Shown here: piece by piece, positions 1 to 10,701 of the stretch
How the letters are laid out: each line of letters begins with the position of its first letter
Numbering within the stretch: the first letter of the stretch is position 1
Origin: Rhodocyclales bacterium
GTDB taxonomy: Bacteria; Pseudomonadota; Gammaproteobacteria; Burkholderiales; Rhodocyclaceae
Assembly: GCA_003105015.1 (NCBI GenBank)
Contig: PQAF01000005.1
Coordinates: 1-64,000, forward strand
Direction of reading: 5' to 3'
DNA length: 64,000 bases
Notes under the pieces: generated by a model
Databases searched by the model: none
Told to the model about the DNA's origin: nothing
Seen by the model: only the letters and a program-made list of their open reading frames with translations
Translations under genes and position numbers: made by a program

Positions 1-119
1 TCACTGGACTACCCTCCCCCCAGCCCCCTCCCCAAGGGAGGGGGTGATGATCGTTCGCGGGCTGCGCCCTCTCCATGTCGTTGACTGCGCCGTCCTTGGG
101 GCGGCCCGGCATACGGCGC

Positions 120-1253
120 TCACTTCAGCAGCTTCCAGTCGCCGTTGGCCACCGTCGCCATGATCGCGGCGCGGGCGTCGAAGCCGTTGTGGTTGCTCGG
201 CGACATGTTGAACACGCCGTGGGCGGCGGGCAGCTCCTTGACGTTCTCCAGCGCGTCGCGCAGGGCGACGCGGAACTCCGGCGTGCCCGGCTTGGCCTTC
301 TTCATGGCCTCCGGCACGGCGCGCGTGAGCAGCAGGAAGGCGTCGTAGGCGTGGGCACCGAAGGTGCTGCGGCTGTTCGGGCCGTGGGCGCCTTCATAAA
401 GCTTGACGTAGTCGAGCGCCGGCTTCTTCGACGGATGCGAATCCGGCAGCTGCTCGGCCAGCAGCATGGGGCCGACCGGGAAGATGGTGCCCTCGACGTT
501 CTTGCCGCCGACGCGCAGGAAGTCGCGGTTGGCGATGCCGTGCGTCTGGTAGAACTTGCCCTTGTAGCCGCGCTCGACCAAAGTCGACTGCGGCAGTACC
601 GCCGGCGTGCCGGAGCCGGCGACGAGCACCGCATCCGGATTCGCCGAGAGCAGCTTGAGGGCCTGGCCGGCAACGCTGGTGTCGTTGCGCTGGTAGCGCT
701 CGACGGCGACGAGCTTGATGCCCTTGGCGTCGGCCGCGCCCTGCATGGCCTTCAGCCACAGCTCGCCGTAGGGATCGGCGTAGCCGATGAAGCCGACCGT
801 CTTCACGCCATTGGCCGCCATGTGCTCGGCGATGGCGGTGGCCATCAGGCCGAAGCTCTGCGGCGTCGAGAAAATCCAGGCCGACTTCTCGCCGGCCGGC
901 GGCACCGGCGCCATGGCGATCTGCGGCGTCTTCGTCTCGAAAGCCACCTCCAGGATCGCCACCGAAGTCGGCGTGGCGGTGGCGGCGATCAGCACGTCGG
1001 CTTTGTCCTCGGAAACGAACTTGCGCGCGTTCTTCACCGCCGTGGTCGTGTCGGTGGCGTCGTCGAGCACCACCCACTTCACCTTCTCGCCGGCAATGGT
1101 CTGCGGCAGCAGGGCGACGGTGTTCTTCTCGGGGATGCCCAGCGAAGCGGCCGGGCCGGTGGCCGACACGCTGACGCCGATGGTGATGTCGGCCAGCGCC
1201 GCGCCGGCGGCGCACAATGTGGACAGCAATAGGGCAAGCTTGCGGATCTGCAT
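120..1253 (-). CDS. ABC transporter substrate-binding protein (branched-chain amino acid type)
   Basis: 377 aa, signal peptide, periplasmic-binding-protein fold motifs (ITIGVSVSATGPAASLGIPEKNTV). Confidence 0.9.
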   Translation of the reverse strand: MQIRKLALLLSTLCAAGAALADITIGVSVSATGPAASLGIPEKNTVALLPQTIAGEKVKWVVLDDATDTTTAVKNARKFVSEDKADVLIAATATPTSVAILEVAFETKTPQIAMAPVPPAGEKSAWIFSTPQSFGLMATAIAEHMAANGVKTVGFIGYADPYGELWLKAMQGAADAKGIKLVAVERYQRNDTSVAGQALKLLSANPDAVLVAGSGTPAVLPQSTLVERGYKGKFYQTHGIANRDFLRVGGKNVEGTIFPVGPMLLAEQLPDSHPSKKPALDYVKLYEGAHGPNSRSTFGAHAYDAFLLLTRAVPEAMKKAKPGTPEFRVALRDALENVKELPAAHGVFNMSPSNHNGFDARAAIMATVANGDWKLLK

Positions 1254-1324
1254 TTGTCTCCTCCTCGTTATTGGCGTGCATTCCTGTCGTGGTCGTTGCC
1301 ACGACGCGATGCCACCTTACGCCG

Positions 1325-1369
1325 CCAAAACTAACTTTGTCAAACGGTTGTTAGGTTAGTTAGTTTGGG
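1325..1369. promoter_or_regulatory. candidate operator, inverted repeat CCAAAACTAAC...GTTAGTTTGGG in divergent intergenic region
   Basis: near-perfect arms at 1325-1335 and 1359-1369 just upstream of the TetR-family ORF. Confidence 0.5.
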
Positions 1370-1382
1370 CTAGAGTGCGCGC

Positions 1383-2240
1383 ATGGCCAAACCCATCACG
1401 CCCGCCACACGCCGCCAGGAAGTCGAGCGCGCCGTGCTGCGCCACGCCCACGACCATCCCGAATGGGGCCAGGCGCGCGTGGCCGAGGCGATCGTGCGCA
1501 AGGGGCTCAAGGTCTCGGCCGCCGGGGTGCGCTGGATCTGGCAGCGCCACCACCTCGAAACCGCGGCGAAGCGCGCTGCCGCGCTGAGGAAGCTGGGGCC
1601 GGCGCGCCTGAACGCCGCGCAGAAGGCCGCGCTCGAGCGCATCGGCGCCCGCCGCGGCGGCATATTGACCGGGGAAGCGCCGCTCCTGGCGCGCGAGCAC
1701 CTGCTGGCGGTGGCGGCGCGCGAGTTCAGCCGCAAGGGCTTCGCCCGCACCTCGATCCGCGACATCGCCCAGGCTGCCGGCATCCAGCCCGGCTCAGTGT
1801 ACTACCACTTCGCCTCGAAGGACGACCTGTTCGTCGCCGCCCATACCGCCGGCATGCGCGAGGTGGCGCGCGCGGTCGAGGCGGCGGTCGCCGCCGCGCG
1901 CGACCCCTGGCACCGGCTGGAGACCGCCTGCACGGTGCACATCCAGCACCTCGTCTCGGGCAACGACCTGACGGTGTGGACCGGCGCCAGCCTGTTCCTC
2001 TTCAATTCTCCGGAAATGCAACGGCAACTGCGCGCCGAGCGCGACCGCTTCGAGACGCTTTATCGACGCCTGATCGAGGCGCTGCCGCTGCCGGCCGGCG
2101 TCGATCGCCACCTGCTGCGCCTGCAGCTGCTCGGCGCGCTCAACTGGACGCGCACCTGGTATCGCCCGGGCAAGCGCACGCCGGCGGAGATTGCACGGCA
2201 CCTGGTGAAGGTGCTGCGCGAACCGCTTGCCCGCTCCTAG
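1383..2240 (+). CDS. TetR/AcrR family regulator with N-terminal transposase-type HTH extension
   Basis: C-terminal part has TetR HTH (FARTSIRDIAQAAGIQPGSVYYHFASKDDLF); N-term HPEWGQARVAEAIVRKGLKVSAAGVRWIWQRHHLET resembles IS481-type HTH. Confidence 0.85.
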   Translation: MAKPITPATRRQEVERAVLRHAHDHPEWGQARVAEAIVRKGLKVSAAGVRWIWQRHHLETAAKRAAALRKLGPARLNAAQKAALERIGARRGGILTGEAPLLAREHLLAVAAREFSRKGFARTSIRDIAQAAGIQPGSVYYHFASKDDLFVAAHTAGMREVARAVEAAVAAARDPWHRLETACTVHIQHLVSGNDLTVWTGASLFLFNSPEMQRQLRAERDRFETLYRRLIEALPLPAGVDRHLLRLQLLGALNWTRTWYRPGKRTPAEIARHLVKVLREPLARS

Positions 2241-2246
2241 ATTGAA

Positions 2247-3374
2247 TTACCGATAACGCCGCAGGTACCAGGATTCGAAGAACGCCTTGGCGTTGTGCAT
2301 CAGGCCGAGCGGCGGCAGCGCCAGTCCGCCCTCGGGCGTGCGCTTGACCAGCATGCCCGAGTCGAGGGTATCCACGATGCACAGCAGTTCGACCTTGAAG
2401 GTCTTTTCCGCCTTGCCGCCCTTCAATTCGGCCAGCAGGTTTTCCGCCGCCGTTTCCGCCTGCAGGTCGGCCATGTGCGCCTGCTTCGGCATCCAGTCGG
2501 GGCCGGGAAAGCTGCCGGCATCGCCCGCCACGTAAATCCGCTCGCGACCTTCGACGCGGCACTGCGCGTCGGCCTTGAGCAGCCCGCCGGGAGAGCGCGG
2601 CAGGTCGGTGTTGTCGAACCAGGCGTTGCCGGTCAGGCCCGGCATGAAGACGATGAGGTCGGCGGGGAACTCGCCGCCCTCGGTCTTCACCTTGCCGGCC
2701 TCGAAGCCGACCATCTTGTGGCCGAGATGGGTGGCGATGTCGCGGCGCTTCATTTCGCCGAGCAGACGCTGCACCGCCTTCTCGCCAAGACGGTTGCCGG
2801 GATTCGGCATGGGATTGAAGAACGTCAGCCGGATCCTGTCGCGCCGCCCTTCGCGCCTGAGTTGCGTGTCGAGGCCGAAGAGGAACTCGAAGATCGGCCC
2901 GCCGCGCATGGCGGAAGGCTCGTTCGGGTTGCCGGCGAATCCGAGCGCGATCGCGCCCTCGCGCATCGCCTGCACCCGGTCGCGCAGGCGCTCCACCGCC
3001 GCAGTGCCCTCGCAGGGCAGGATGGCATGCTCGATGCCCGGCAGCTTCTTGATGAAGCGGCCGCCGCAGGCGACGATCAGGCCGTCGTTGTCCACCGTTC
3101 CGGCCGAGGTCAGCACGCTGCGGCCGCCCTTCTCCAGCCCGGTCGCCTCGCCGGCATGGAAGCGGATGTCGCTCTTGCGGAAGAATTCCTGCAGCGGAAT
3201 ACGCAGGTCCTCGGCCTTGCGCTGGCCGGACGGGATCCAGATCAGGCTGGGCAGGAAGATCAGCTCGGGGCGCGGCCCGATGACGGTGATTTCAAGCTGT
3301 CGGTCGAGTTGCCGCAGCCTGCGCGCCGCGGAAAGCGCAGCAAAACCGGTGCCGATGACGGTGACGCGTTTCAT
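2247..3374 (-). CDS. FAD/NAD(P)-dependent oxidoreductase, sulfide:quinone oxidoreductase-like
   Basis: MKRVTVIGTGFAALSAARRL Rossmann motif; YVAGDAGSF; internal start chosen over longer ORF. Confidence 0.8.
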   Translation of the reverse strand: MKRVTVIGTGFAALSAARRLRQLDRQLEITVIGPRPELIFLPSLIWIPSGQRKAEDLRIPLQEFFRKSDIRFHAGEATGLEKGGRSVLTSAGTVDNDGLIVACGGRFIKKLPGIEHAILPCEGTAAVERLRDRVQAMREGAIALGFAGNPNEPSAMRGGPIFEFLFGLDTQLRREGRRDRIRLTFFNPMPNPGNRLGEKAVQRLLGEMKRRDIATHLGHKMVGFEAGKVKTEGGEFPADLIVFMPGLTGNAWFDNTDLPRSPGGLLKADAQCRVEGRERIYVAGDAGSFPGPDWMPKQAHMADLQAETAAENLLAELKGGKAEKTFKVELLCIVDTLDSGMLVKRTPEGGLALPPLGLMHNAKAFFESWYLRRYR

Positions 3375-3400
3375 GACTGCCCCTCGGGCATGGAGTACCA

Positions 3401-3422
3401 TATTCAAAATTTCCTTTGAATA
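3401..3422. promoter_or_regulatory. palindromic operator candidate TATTCAAA-N6-TTTGAATA
   Basis: perfect 8-bp arms upstream of SQR-like gene and of ORF 3442. Confidence 0.55.
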
Positions 3423-3441
3423 ATAGAATCGACGCGGAACG

Positions 3442-4017
3442 ATGGCAAGCCACGCCCACTCCACCCCGGCCGCAACCCGCTCAGGGACGCTGAGGGGATT
3501 GTTCCGCCTTGTCGCCGTCGCCGTCGCCTTCGCCTTCGCCGCCCTCTCCCTGCCCGCCGCCGCCGATGACACGGCGCTGCTCATTCAGCTTCAGCCGGAC
3601 GGCCGCTATCAGGTCTGGCATGCGGGCGGCCAGCCCCCGCTCAGCGACGACGAGCTTCTCGCCCTGGAAGCCAGCGCGACTCCAGAAGGGGGCAGGAATG
3701 TCGTGACCTCTGCCGGGCTGGCGCGGGCCTACGACACGTCCTATGGCGTGCTCATCCGCCTGCCGGCTCTCGGGCCGGACAGGGCGCTGCTCCTCGACCG
3801 CGACGGCTGCGGCGGCATCAAGGTCTGGCAGTCGCAGGGCACGGTCCATCCGACCGAGGACGAACTGACGGAACTGGTGCTGACGGCGTTGCCGGAGGGC
3901 GGCAAGCCCGTCACGCTCGGCAAGCTTCGCGCCAAGGCCTACAGCACGAAATTCGGCGTGATCGCGGCCATCTGGAGGCCTACCCCGAAGCGTCCCGGCT
4001 CGCGCCCCCCGAAATGA
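3442..4017 (+). CDS. secreted protein with two tandem copies of a ~60-aa domain
   Basis: signal-peptide-like N-term; internal duplication (see findings). Confidence 0.65.
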   Translation: MASHAHSTPAATRSGTLRGLFRLVAVAVAFAFAALSLPAAADDTALLIQLQPDGRYQVWHAGGQPPLSDDELLALEASATPEGGRNVVTSAGLARAYDTSYGVLIRLPALGPDRALLLDRDGCGGIKVWQSQGTVHPTEDELTELVLTALPEGGKPVTLGKLRAKAYSTKFGVIAAIWRPTPKRPGSRPPK

Positions 4018-4672
4018 CGGAAACCGGCAGCCGCTCGGCCTTCCATTCGGGGAAGCCATCCTCCAGCCGGCGCGCGCGAAAGCCCTTCTTGCGCAGCTTC
4101 TCCACCGCCTCGATGGCCAGCATGCAGTAGGGGCCGCGGCAGTAGGCGACGATGTCCTGCTCCTTCGGCAGCTTCTTGAGAAAGCGCGGCAGCGCATCGA
4201 GCGGCATGCTGACGGCGCCGGCGATGTGGCCGGCGGCATATTCCTCGGCCGGGCGCACGTCGATCACCATCGCTTCGCCGCGGCGTGCCATCCTGAGCAG
4301 TTCCTCGCGCCGCACCGGCTGCAGCGCATCGCGCGACTCGAAGTTCTCGCGCACGATGCGGTCCACCTCGGCCAGCTGCTGCTCGGCGATGCGCCGCACG
4401 GCGGTATATGCCGTGGCCACCTCGGGCAGGGCCAGCCGGTAGAACACCTGCAAGCCCTCCTTGCGCGAGGCGGCCAGCCCGCAATCCTTGAGAATCAGCA
4501 GGTGATGCGAGGCGTTGGGAATCGGCATGCCGCACACCTTGGCGAGCGCATCGACGCTGCGCTCGCCCTGAGCCAGGGCATTGAGCAGGTCCAGCCGCGA
4601 CGCGTGGGCCAGCCCCTTGCCGACGCGGGCGAGGTGTTCGAAGATTTGACGTTTCGGGCAGGGCTGTTTCAT
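3980..4672 (-). CDS. ArsR-family HTH regulator fused to rhodanese domain
   Basis: N-term wHTH plus C-term rhodanese ([22 protein letters not shown], active-site loop CRGPYC). Confidence 0.88.
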   Translation of the reverse strand: MKQPCPKRQIFEHLARVGKGLAHASRLDLLNALAQGERSVDALAKVCGMPIPNASHHLLILKDCGLAASRKEGLQVFYRLALPEVATAYTAVRRIAEQQLAEVDRIVRENFESRDALQPVRREELLRMARRGEAMVIDVRPAEEYAAGHIAGAVSMPLDALPRFLKKLPKEQDIVAYCRGPYCMLAIEAVEKLRKKGFRARRLEDGFPEWKAERLPVSVISGGASRDASG

Positions 4673-5376
4673 GTTCGCGCGGCCGCCATATTACCGCCAA
4701 TCGTCACGGACAAGGTGCCCACGCCTTCGATGCTGCCCTCCAGCCGGTCGCCCGGCATCACCCGTCCGACGCCGGCCGGCGTGCCGGTAAAAATGAGGTC
4801 GCCCGGCTGCAGCGTCACATAGCCGGACAAATTGGCGATGATGTCGGCCACCGGCCAGATCATGTCGGAGAGATCGCCGTGCTGGCGGGACTGACTGTTC
4901 ACCGCAAGGACGATGGCGCCGCGTTGCGGGTGGCCGATGCGGCTGGCCGGCATGATCGAAGAGATCGGCGCCGACTGGTCGAAGGCCTTGCCCATCTCCC
5001 ACGAGCGTCCCTTCGCCTTCAGCTCGCCCTGGATGTCGCGCCGCGTCATGTCGAGTCCGACGGCGTAGCCGAACACGCAGTCGAGTGCGGCGTCGGCGGG
5101 GATGTCGCGGCCGCCGCGGGACAGCGCCGCCACCAGCTCGACCTCGTGCTGGAGGTCGGCTGTCTTCGAGGGGTATTCCATGCGCTCGCCGGTGAAGACG
5201 GCATCGGCCGGCTTCATGAAAAAGAACGGCGGCTCGCGGTCTGGATTGCCGCCCATTTCGCGCGCGTGCTCGGCGTAGTTGCGGCCGACGCAATAGACGC
5301 GGCGGACGGGAAACTGCGCCTCGCTGCCGACCACCGGCACCGACGGCAATGCCCATGGGGGAATGATGGTATTCAT
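4669..5376 (-). CDS. fumarylacetoacetate hydrolase family protein
   Basis: [14 protein letters not shown]...PFFFMKP...EVELVAA motifs. Confidence 0.9.
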   Translation of the reverse strand: MNTIIPPWALPSVPVVGSEAQFPVRRVYCVGRNYAEHAREMGGNPDREPPFFFMKPADAVFTGERMEYPSKTADLQHEVELVAALSRGGRDIPADAALDCVFGYAVGLDMTRRDIQGELKAKGRSWEMGKAFDQSAPISSIMPASRIGHPQRGAIVLAVNSQSRQHGDLSDMIWPVADIIANLSGYVTLQPGDLIFTGTPAGVGRVMPGDRLEGSIEGVGTLSVTIGGNMAAART

Positions 5377-5442
5377 GGCCCGCTCCAATTCTGTCCCAAG
5401 ACGCTAGAATACAGCCCGCATCCAACACTAAACAGTCCGAAC

Positions 5443-5949
5443 ATGAGCGCGACGAAGAAAACAGGCGGCAAGGGCAAATCGAAAGTCGAACTCAAGCTGG
5501 ACCTCCTGCCCGGCCTGATCGGCTACCAGTTGCGCCTGGCCCAGCTCGCCGTCTTCGGCGACTTCGCCGCCGAGCTGAAGGATTTCGACATCTCGCCGGG
5601 ACGCTTCGGCGTGCTCGTCCTGATCTCCGCCAATCCGGGCATGACGCAAAGCCTGCTCGCTTCGGCCACCCAGCTCGACCGGTCGACCATGGTCGCCGTG
5701 ATCGACCAGCTCGAGGCGCGCGGCCTCGTCGAGCGGCGCGCCTCCCCCACGGACCGGCGCTCCAACGCCCTGGTCCTCACGTCGGAAGGCGAGAAACTGC
5801 TCAAGCAGCTCAAGCGCCGCATCAAGCAGCATGAAACGCGCATCGCCGCGGCCATGACGCCGGCCGAAACGGCCAAGCTGGTCGACCTGCTCACCCGCAT
5901 CCGCAGCAGGCTTCAGGCCGGCACGGAACGCCGCACCAGCAAGAAGTAG
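5443..5949 (+). CDS. MarR family transcriptional regulator
   Basis: wHTH with LDRSTMVAVIDQLEARGLVERRASPTDRRSNALVLT. Confidence 0.88.
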   Translation: MSATKKTGGKGKSKVELKLDLLPGLIGYQLRLAQLAVFGDFAAELKDFDISPGRFGVLVLISANPGMTQSLLASATQLDRSTMVAVIDQLEARGLVERRASPTDRRSNALVLTSEGEKLLKQLKRRIKQHETRIAAAMTPAETAKLVDLLTRIRSRLQAGTERRTSKK

Positions 5950-7100
5950 CTCGCCAGCACCATCCAGCCGCACAGGGCGATCGCCCCGGCCATCGGGATC
6001 GCCGTGCCGGCGTAGGCATGCCCCACGGCGATGCCGACCCCTGCCGACAGCGACATCTGCACGAAACCCATCAATGCGGATGCCGATCCGGCCATCTTCG
6101 GGTAGGGCGCCAGCGCGCCGCCGATGGCGTTCGGCATGACCAGCCCGGTCGCCACCATGAAGGCGAACATCGGCAGCAGGATCGCCCACACGCTGTGCAC
6201 TTCCAGCAATGCCAGCGCTGCCATCAGCGTACCGGCAGCGGTCCCCAGCAGCGCGCCCATCAGCACCATGCGCGGCGGGCCCAGCCTCAGCGTCAGCTTG
6301 CCGGAAGCCATCGTGCCGGAAATGTAGCCGGTGACGACGAAACCGAAGCTGGCCCCGTACCACTGCGGGCTGAGGCCATACAGCTCGATCAGCACGAAGG
6401 AGGAGCCGGAGATGAAGGAGAACAGCGCGGCGTAGGAGAAGGAGAAGCAGAGCAGATAGCCCAGGTAGAGGCGCGCCGACAGCAGCTCGCCGAAATTGCC
6501 GAGGATCTGGCGCGGCCGCGTCGCGCCGGGATCGCGGTGGGCGTTGCTCTCGCCCAGCAGCAGGAACGTTGCCGTCACCTGCACGGCGGAGAACAGCGAC
6601 AGCGCTGCAAAGTTGGCGCGCCAGCCGAACCACACCGTCAGCCAGCCGCCGAGCAGGGGACCGATCATCGGCGCGATGGCCATGGCGCCGCTGATGTAGG
6701 CGAGCACGCGCGCCGCCTGCACCGGCCCGTACACGTCGCGCACGATGGCGCGGCCGAGCACCGGTCCGGCGCAGGCGCCCAGCGCCTGGAAAAAGCGCGC
6801 CAGGATCAGCGCGTCGATGGAGGTCGCCAGCATGCAGGCGACGGACGACACGAGGTACAGGACCAAGCCGAACAGCATGATCGGCCGCCGGCCGTAGCGG
6901 TCGGAGAGCGGGCCGTAGAAGAGCTGCGCCACGGCGAAGCCGGCGAGGAAAACCGACAGCGTCAGCTGTACCCGCGCCGCGTCGGTGGCGAAGGCCTGGG
7001 CCAGGGTCGGCAGCGCGGGCAGGTAAAGGTCGGTGGACAGCGGGCCCAGCGCCACCAGGGTCGTCAGCAGGATGGCGAGGCCGAAAGATGGTTGGAGCAT
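5913..7100 (-). CDS. Bcr/CflA-type MFS drug efflux transporter
   Basis: 12-TM profile, LGPLSTDLYLPALPTLAQ, FYGPLSDRYGRRP. Confidence 0.88.
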   Translation of the reverse strand: MLQPSFGLAILLTTLVALGPLSTDLYLPALPTLAQAFATDAARVQLTLSVFLAGFAVAQLFYGPLSDRYGRRPIMLFGLVLYLVSSVACMLATSIDALILARFFQALGACAGPVLGRAIVRDVYGPVQAARVLAYISGAMAIAPMIGPLLGGWLTVWFGWRANFAALSLFSAVQVTATFLLLGESNAHRDPGATRPRQILGNFGELLSARLYLGYLLCFSFSYAALFSFISGSSFVLIELYGLSPQWYGASFGFVVTGYISGTMASGKLTLRLGPPRMVLMGALLGTAAGTLMAALALLEVHSVWAILLPMFAFMVATGLVMPNAIGGALAPYPKMAGSASALMGFVQMSLSAGVGIAVGHAYAGTAIPMAGAIALCGWMVLASYFLLVRRSVPA

Positions 7101-7108
7101 CCAACCAT
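7088..7108. promoter_or_regulatory. perfect palindrome ATGGTTGGA-GCA-TCCAACCAT over the start codon of the MFS gene
   Basis: 9-bp arms, 3-nt loop. Confidence 0.5.
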
Positions 7109-7138
7109 TTTAACTCAAGCCATTATCCCGGCCGGCCC

Positions 7139-7879
7139 TCAGACGGGATTGTCGAGCTCGACGTAGCGGCACTCGATGCCGAAGCGTTCGGCGAGATGCG
7201 CGCCGACGGCCTGCACGCCGTAGCGTTCGCTGGCATGGTGGCCGGCGGCGATATAGGGCACGCCGGATTCGTTGGCGAGGTGCACGGTCTGCTCGGATAT
7301 CTCGCCGCTGACATACACGTCGGCGCCGGCGGCGATGGCCTGCTCGAAGTACCCCTGCGCCCCGCCGCTGCACCAGGCGATGCGCTTGACCGGCCGCGCG
7401 GCGTCACCCACCAGAAGCGGCAGGCGGCCCAGCTTGAGTGCCAGCCGGTCGGCAACCTCCTCCGCCGTGCCATCGGTGCTGCCGAGAAAGCCGACGTCCT
7501 GCTCGGCAAAACGCCCATCGACGGTCCAGCCCATCAGCCCGCCCCACTGGGCATTGTTGCCCAGCTCGGCATGGGCATCCAGGGGCAGGTGGTAGGCGAA
7601 CAGGCTGATGTCGTTCTCCAGCAGTGACTTCAGCCGGGCACGGCGGACGCCGGTGATGCGGCCGTCCTCGCCGCGCCAGAAATAGCCGTGATGAACCAGC
7701 ACCGCATCGGCATCGATGGCCAGCGCCGCATCGAGCAGGACCTGGCTGGCCGTCACGCCGCAGACGATGCGGCGCACCTCGGCGCGACCTTCCACTTGCA
7801 GGCCGTTTGGGCAATAATCCCGGAAACGCCCGGCCTCGAGCAGCCCGTCGAGGTATGCGGCCAAATCACTCCTATCCAT
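7139..7879 (-). CDS. Nif3-like dinuclear metal centre protein
   Basis: NGLQVEG, VHHGYFW, YIAAGHHASER motifs. Confidence 0.92.
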   Translation of the reverse strand: MDRSDLAAYLDGLLEAGRFRDYCPNGLQVEGRAEVRRIVCGVTASQVLLDAALAIDADAVLVHHGYFWRGEDGRITGVRRARLKSLLENDISLFAYHLPLDAHAELGNNAQWGGLMGWTVDGRFAEQDVGFLGSTDGTAEEVADRLALKLGRLPLLVGDAARPVKRIAWCSGGAQGYFEQAIAAGADVYVSGEISEQTVHLANESGVPYIAAGHHASERYGVQAVGAHLAERFGIECRYVELDNPV

Positions 7880-7908
7880 ACTTCAGCCTTTCGGGTCCTC
7901 ATACGCAC

Positions 7909-9078
<1,170 letters not shown>

Positions 9079-9110
9079 CCGGCGGGGGAGTTCCCGTCTG
9101 CGGCCTTGCT

Positions 9111-9914
9111 TCAGCCGTTCTTCTTCGAGTCGGCTTCCGCCTTGTCCAGTTCCCGCTCCATCTCGGCATCGCCGGGCGGGGCGTAGTCGGACACGCCCGC
9201 CGGCTTCTCGACGAAGCGGGCGAACAGGATGCCCAGTTCGTAGAGCAGGCAGAGGGGGACCGCAAGCAGGAACTGCGATACCACGTCCGGCGGGGTAAAG
9301 ATCGCCGCGATGACGAAGGCGCCGACGATGACGTAGGGCCGGATTTCCTTCAGCTTGGCGATGCTGACCAGCCCCATCCGCACCATCACGATCACGGCGA
9401 CCGGCACCTCGAAGGTGACGCCGAAGGCGATGAAGGTGGTAAGGACGAAGGACAGGTATTTCTCGATATCCGTCATCCAGGCCACTCCCTCCGGCGCCAT
9501 GGCGGACATGAACTTGAAGACCGTCGGGAAGACGACGAAGTAGGCAAATGCCATGCCGAGGAAGAACAGCAGCACGCTGACCACCGTCAGCGGCAGGACC
9601 AGCTTCTTCTCATGGGCGTACAGGCCCGGCGCGACAAAGGCCCAGACCTGGTAAAGCACATAGGGAAGCGCCGCGAGAAACGCCACCAGCAGGGCCACCT
9701 TCATCGGAACGATGAAGACGCCGACCACGTCGGTGGCGATCATCTGCCCCCCCTGCGGCAGCGCCGTCAGCAGGGGTTGCGCGACGATGGCATAGAGTTC
9801 CTTGGCCCAGGGAAACAGGCAGAGAAAAATCACCAGGACGGCAAGAAAGGCCCGGATCAGGCGCGTTCTCAACTCGACCAGATGGGAAATGAAGGTGTCC
9901 TGCGGATCTGACAT
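9111..9914 (-). CDS. tatC: Sec-independent protein translocase TatC
   Basis: SHLVELRTRLIRAF, 6-TM profile. Confidence 0.96.
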   Translation of the reverse strand: MSDPQDTFISHLVELRTRLIRAFLAVLVIFLCLFPWAKELYAIVAQPLLTALPQGGQMIATDVVGVFIVPMKVALLVAFLAALPYVLYQVWAFVAPGLYAHEKKLVLPLTVVSVLLFFLGMAFAYFVVFPTVFKFMSAMAPEGVAWMTDIEKYLSFVLTTFIAFGVTFEVPVAVIVMVRMGLVSIAKLKEIRPYVIVGAFVIAAIFTPPDVVSQFLLAVPLCLLYELGILFARFVEKPAGVSDYAPPGDAEMERELDKAEADSKKNG

Positions 9915-9923
9915 GGCGCGGGA

Positions 9924-10349
9924 TCAGACGGTTTTTTTCGATTCGGCCTGCTGTGCATCGAAGCCGAGTTCCAGCTGCGGCGCGGTCGCCGGGGTTTCCG
10001 GTTGGGGCGGCGGCTCGAACGGCGCAGCGGCCTCTATCGACTCGGGGACAGGGGCGGGCGTATCGGCCTGGGCCAGCGACTGGTTGAGCTGGGTTTCCAT
10101 GCTGTTGAACTCCTGCGTCACGCTGGATTCCAGCGAGCGGGCCGATTCCTCGACCTGTTGCTGCATCTTCTTGAGTTCCTCAAGCTGGATTTCCCGGTTG
10201 ATGTCCGACTTGACGTCGCTGACATAGCGCTGCAGGCGGCCAAGCAGATGGCCGGCGGTGCGCGCCACCCGTGGCAGCCGCTCCGGGCCGATGATGACGA
10301 GCGCCACCAGAGCAATGACGATCAGCTCGGAAAAAGCGATGTCGAACAT
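9924..10349 (-). CDS. tatB: Sec-independent protein translocase TatB
   Basis: MFDIAFSELIVIALVALVIIGPERLPRVAR. Confidence 0.95.
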   Translation of the reverse strand: MFDIAFSELIVIALVALVIIGPERLPRVARTAGHLLGRLQRYVSDVKSDINREIQLEELKKMQQQVEESARSLESSVTQEFNSMETQLNQSLAQADTPAPVPESIEAAAPFEPPPQPETPATAPQLELGFDAQQAESKKTV

Positions 10350-10357
10350 GGGGATCG

Positions 10358-10449
10358 CAGGTCGGGCTTCAGCCCGACATCAACGCATGGTTAGCCGTCG
10401 CTGTCGGCCCCCGATCAGGTCGAGGGCAGGCCCTGATGGCCGACCTACC
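10358..10449. repeat. dispersed hairpin repeat (GTCGGGCTTCAGCCCGAC...GGCCGACCTACC) between tatB and tatA
   Basis: palindromic; same core as copies near 12514 and 43924. Confidence 0.7.
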
Positions 10450-10457
10450 CGGGACGG

Positions 10458-10682
10458 TCACGACTTGGTCTTCTCTTTGACTTCGCCTTCGATGGTCTGG
10501 CCGGTCACCTGCTGCGGCGGCGTTTCGGCGGACTTCTCGGCGGTGCCTTCCTTCATGCCGTCCTTGAAGCCCTTCACGGCGCCACCCAGATCCTGGCCGA
10601 TGTTGCGCAGCTTCTTGGTGCCGAAGATCAGCACGATGATGAGCAGAACGATCAGCCAGTGCCAAATGCTGAATGAACCCAT
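10458..10682 (-). CDS. tatA: Sec-independent protein translocase TatA
   Basis: [40 protein letters not shown]. Confidence 0.96.
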   Translation of the reverse strand: MGSFSIWHWLIVLLIIVLIFGTKKLRNIGQDLGGAVKGFKDGMKEGTAEKSAETPPQQVTGQTIEGEVKEKTKS

Positions 10683-10701
10683 TGCCTCTCTCCTCTATGT
10701 T

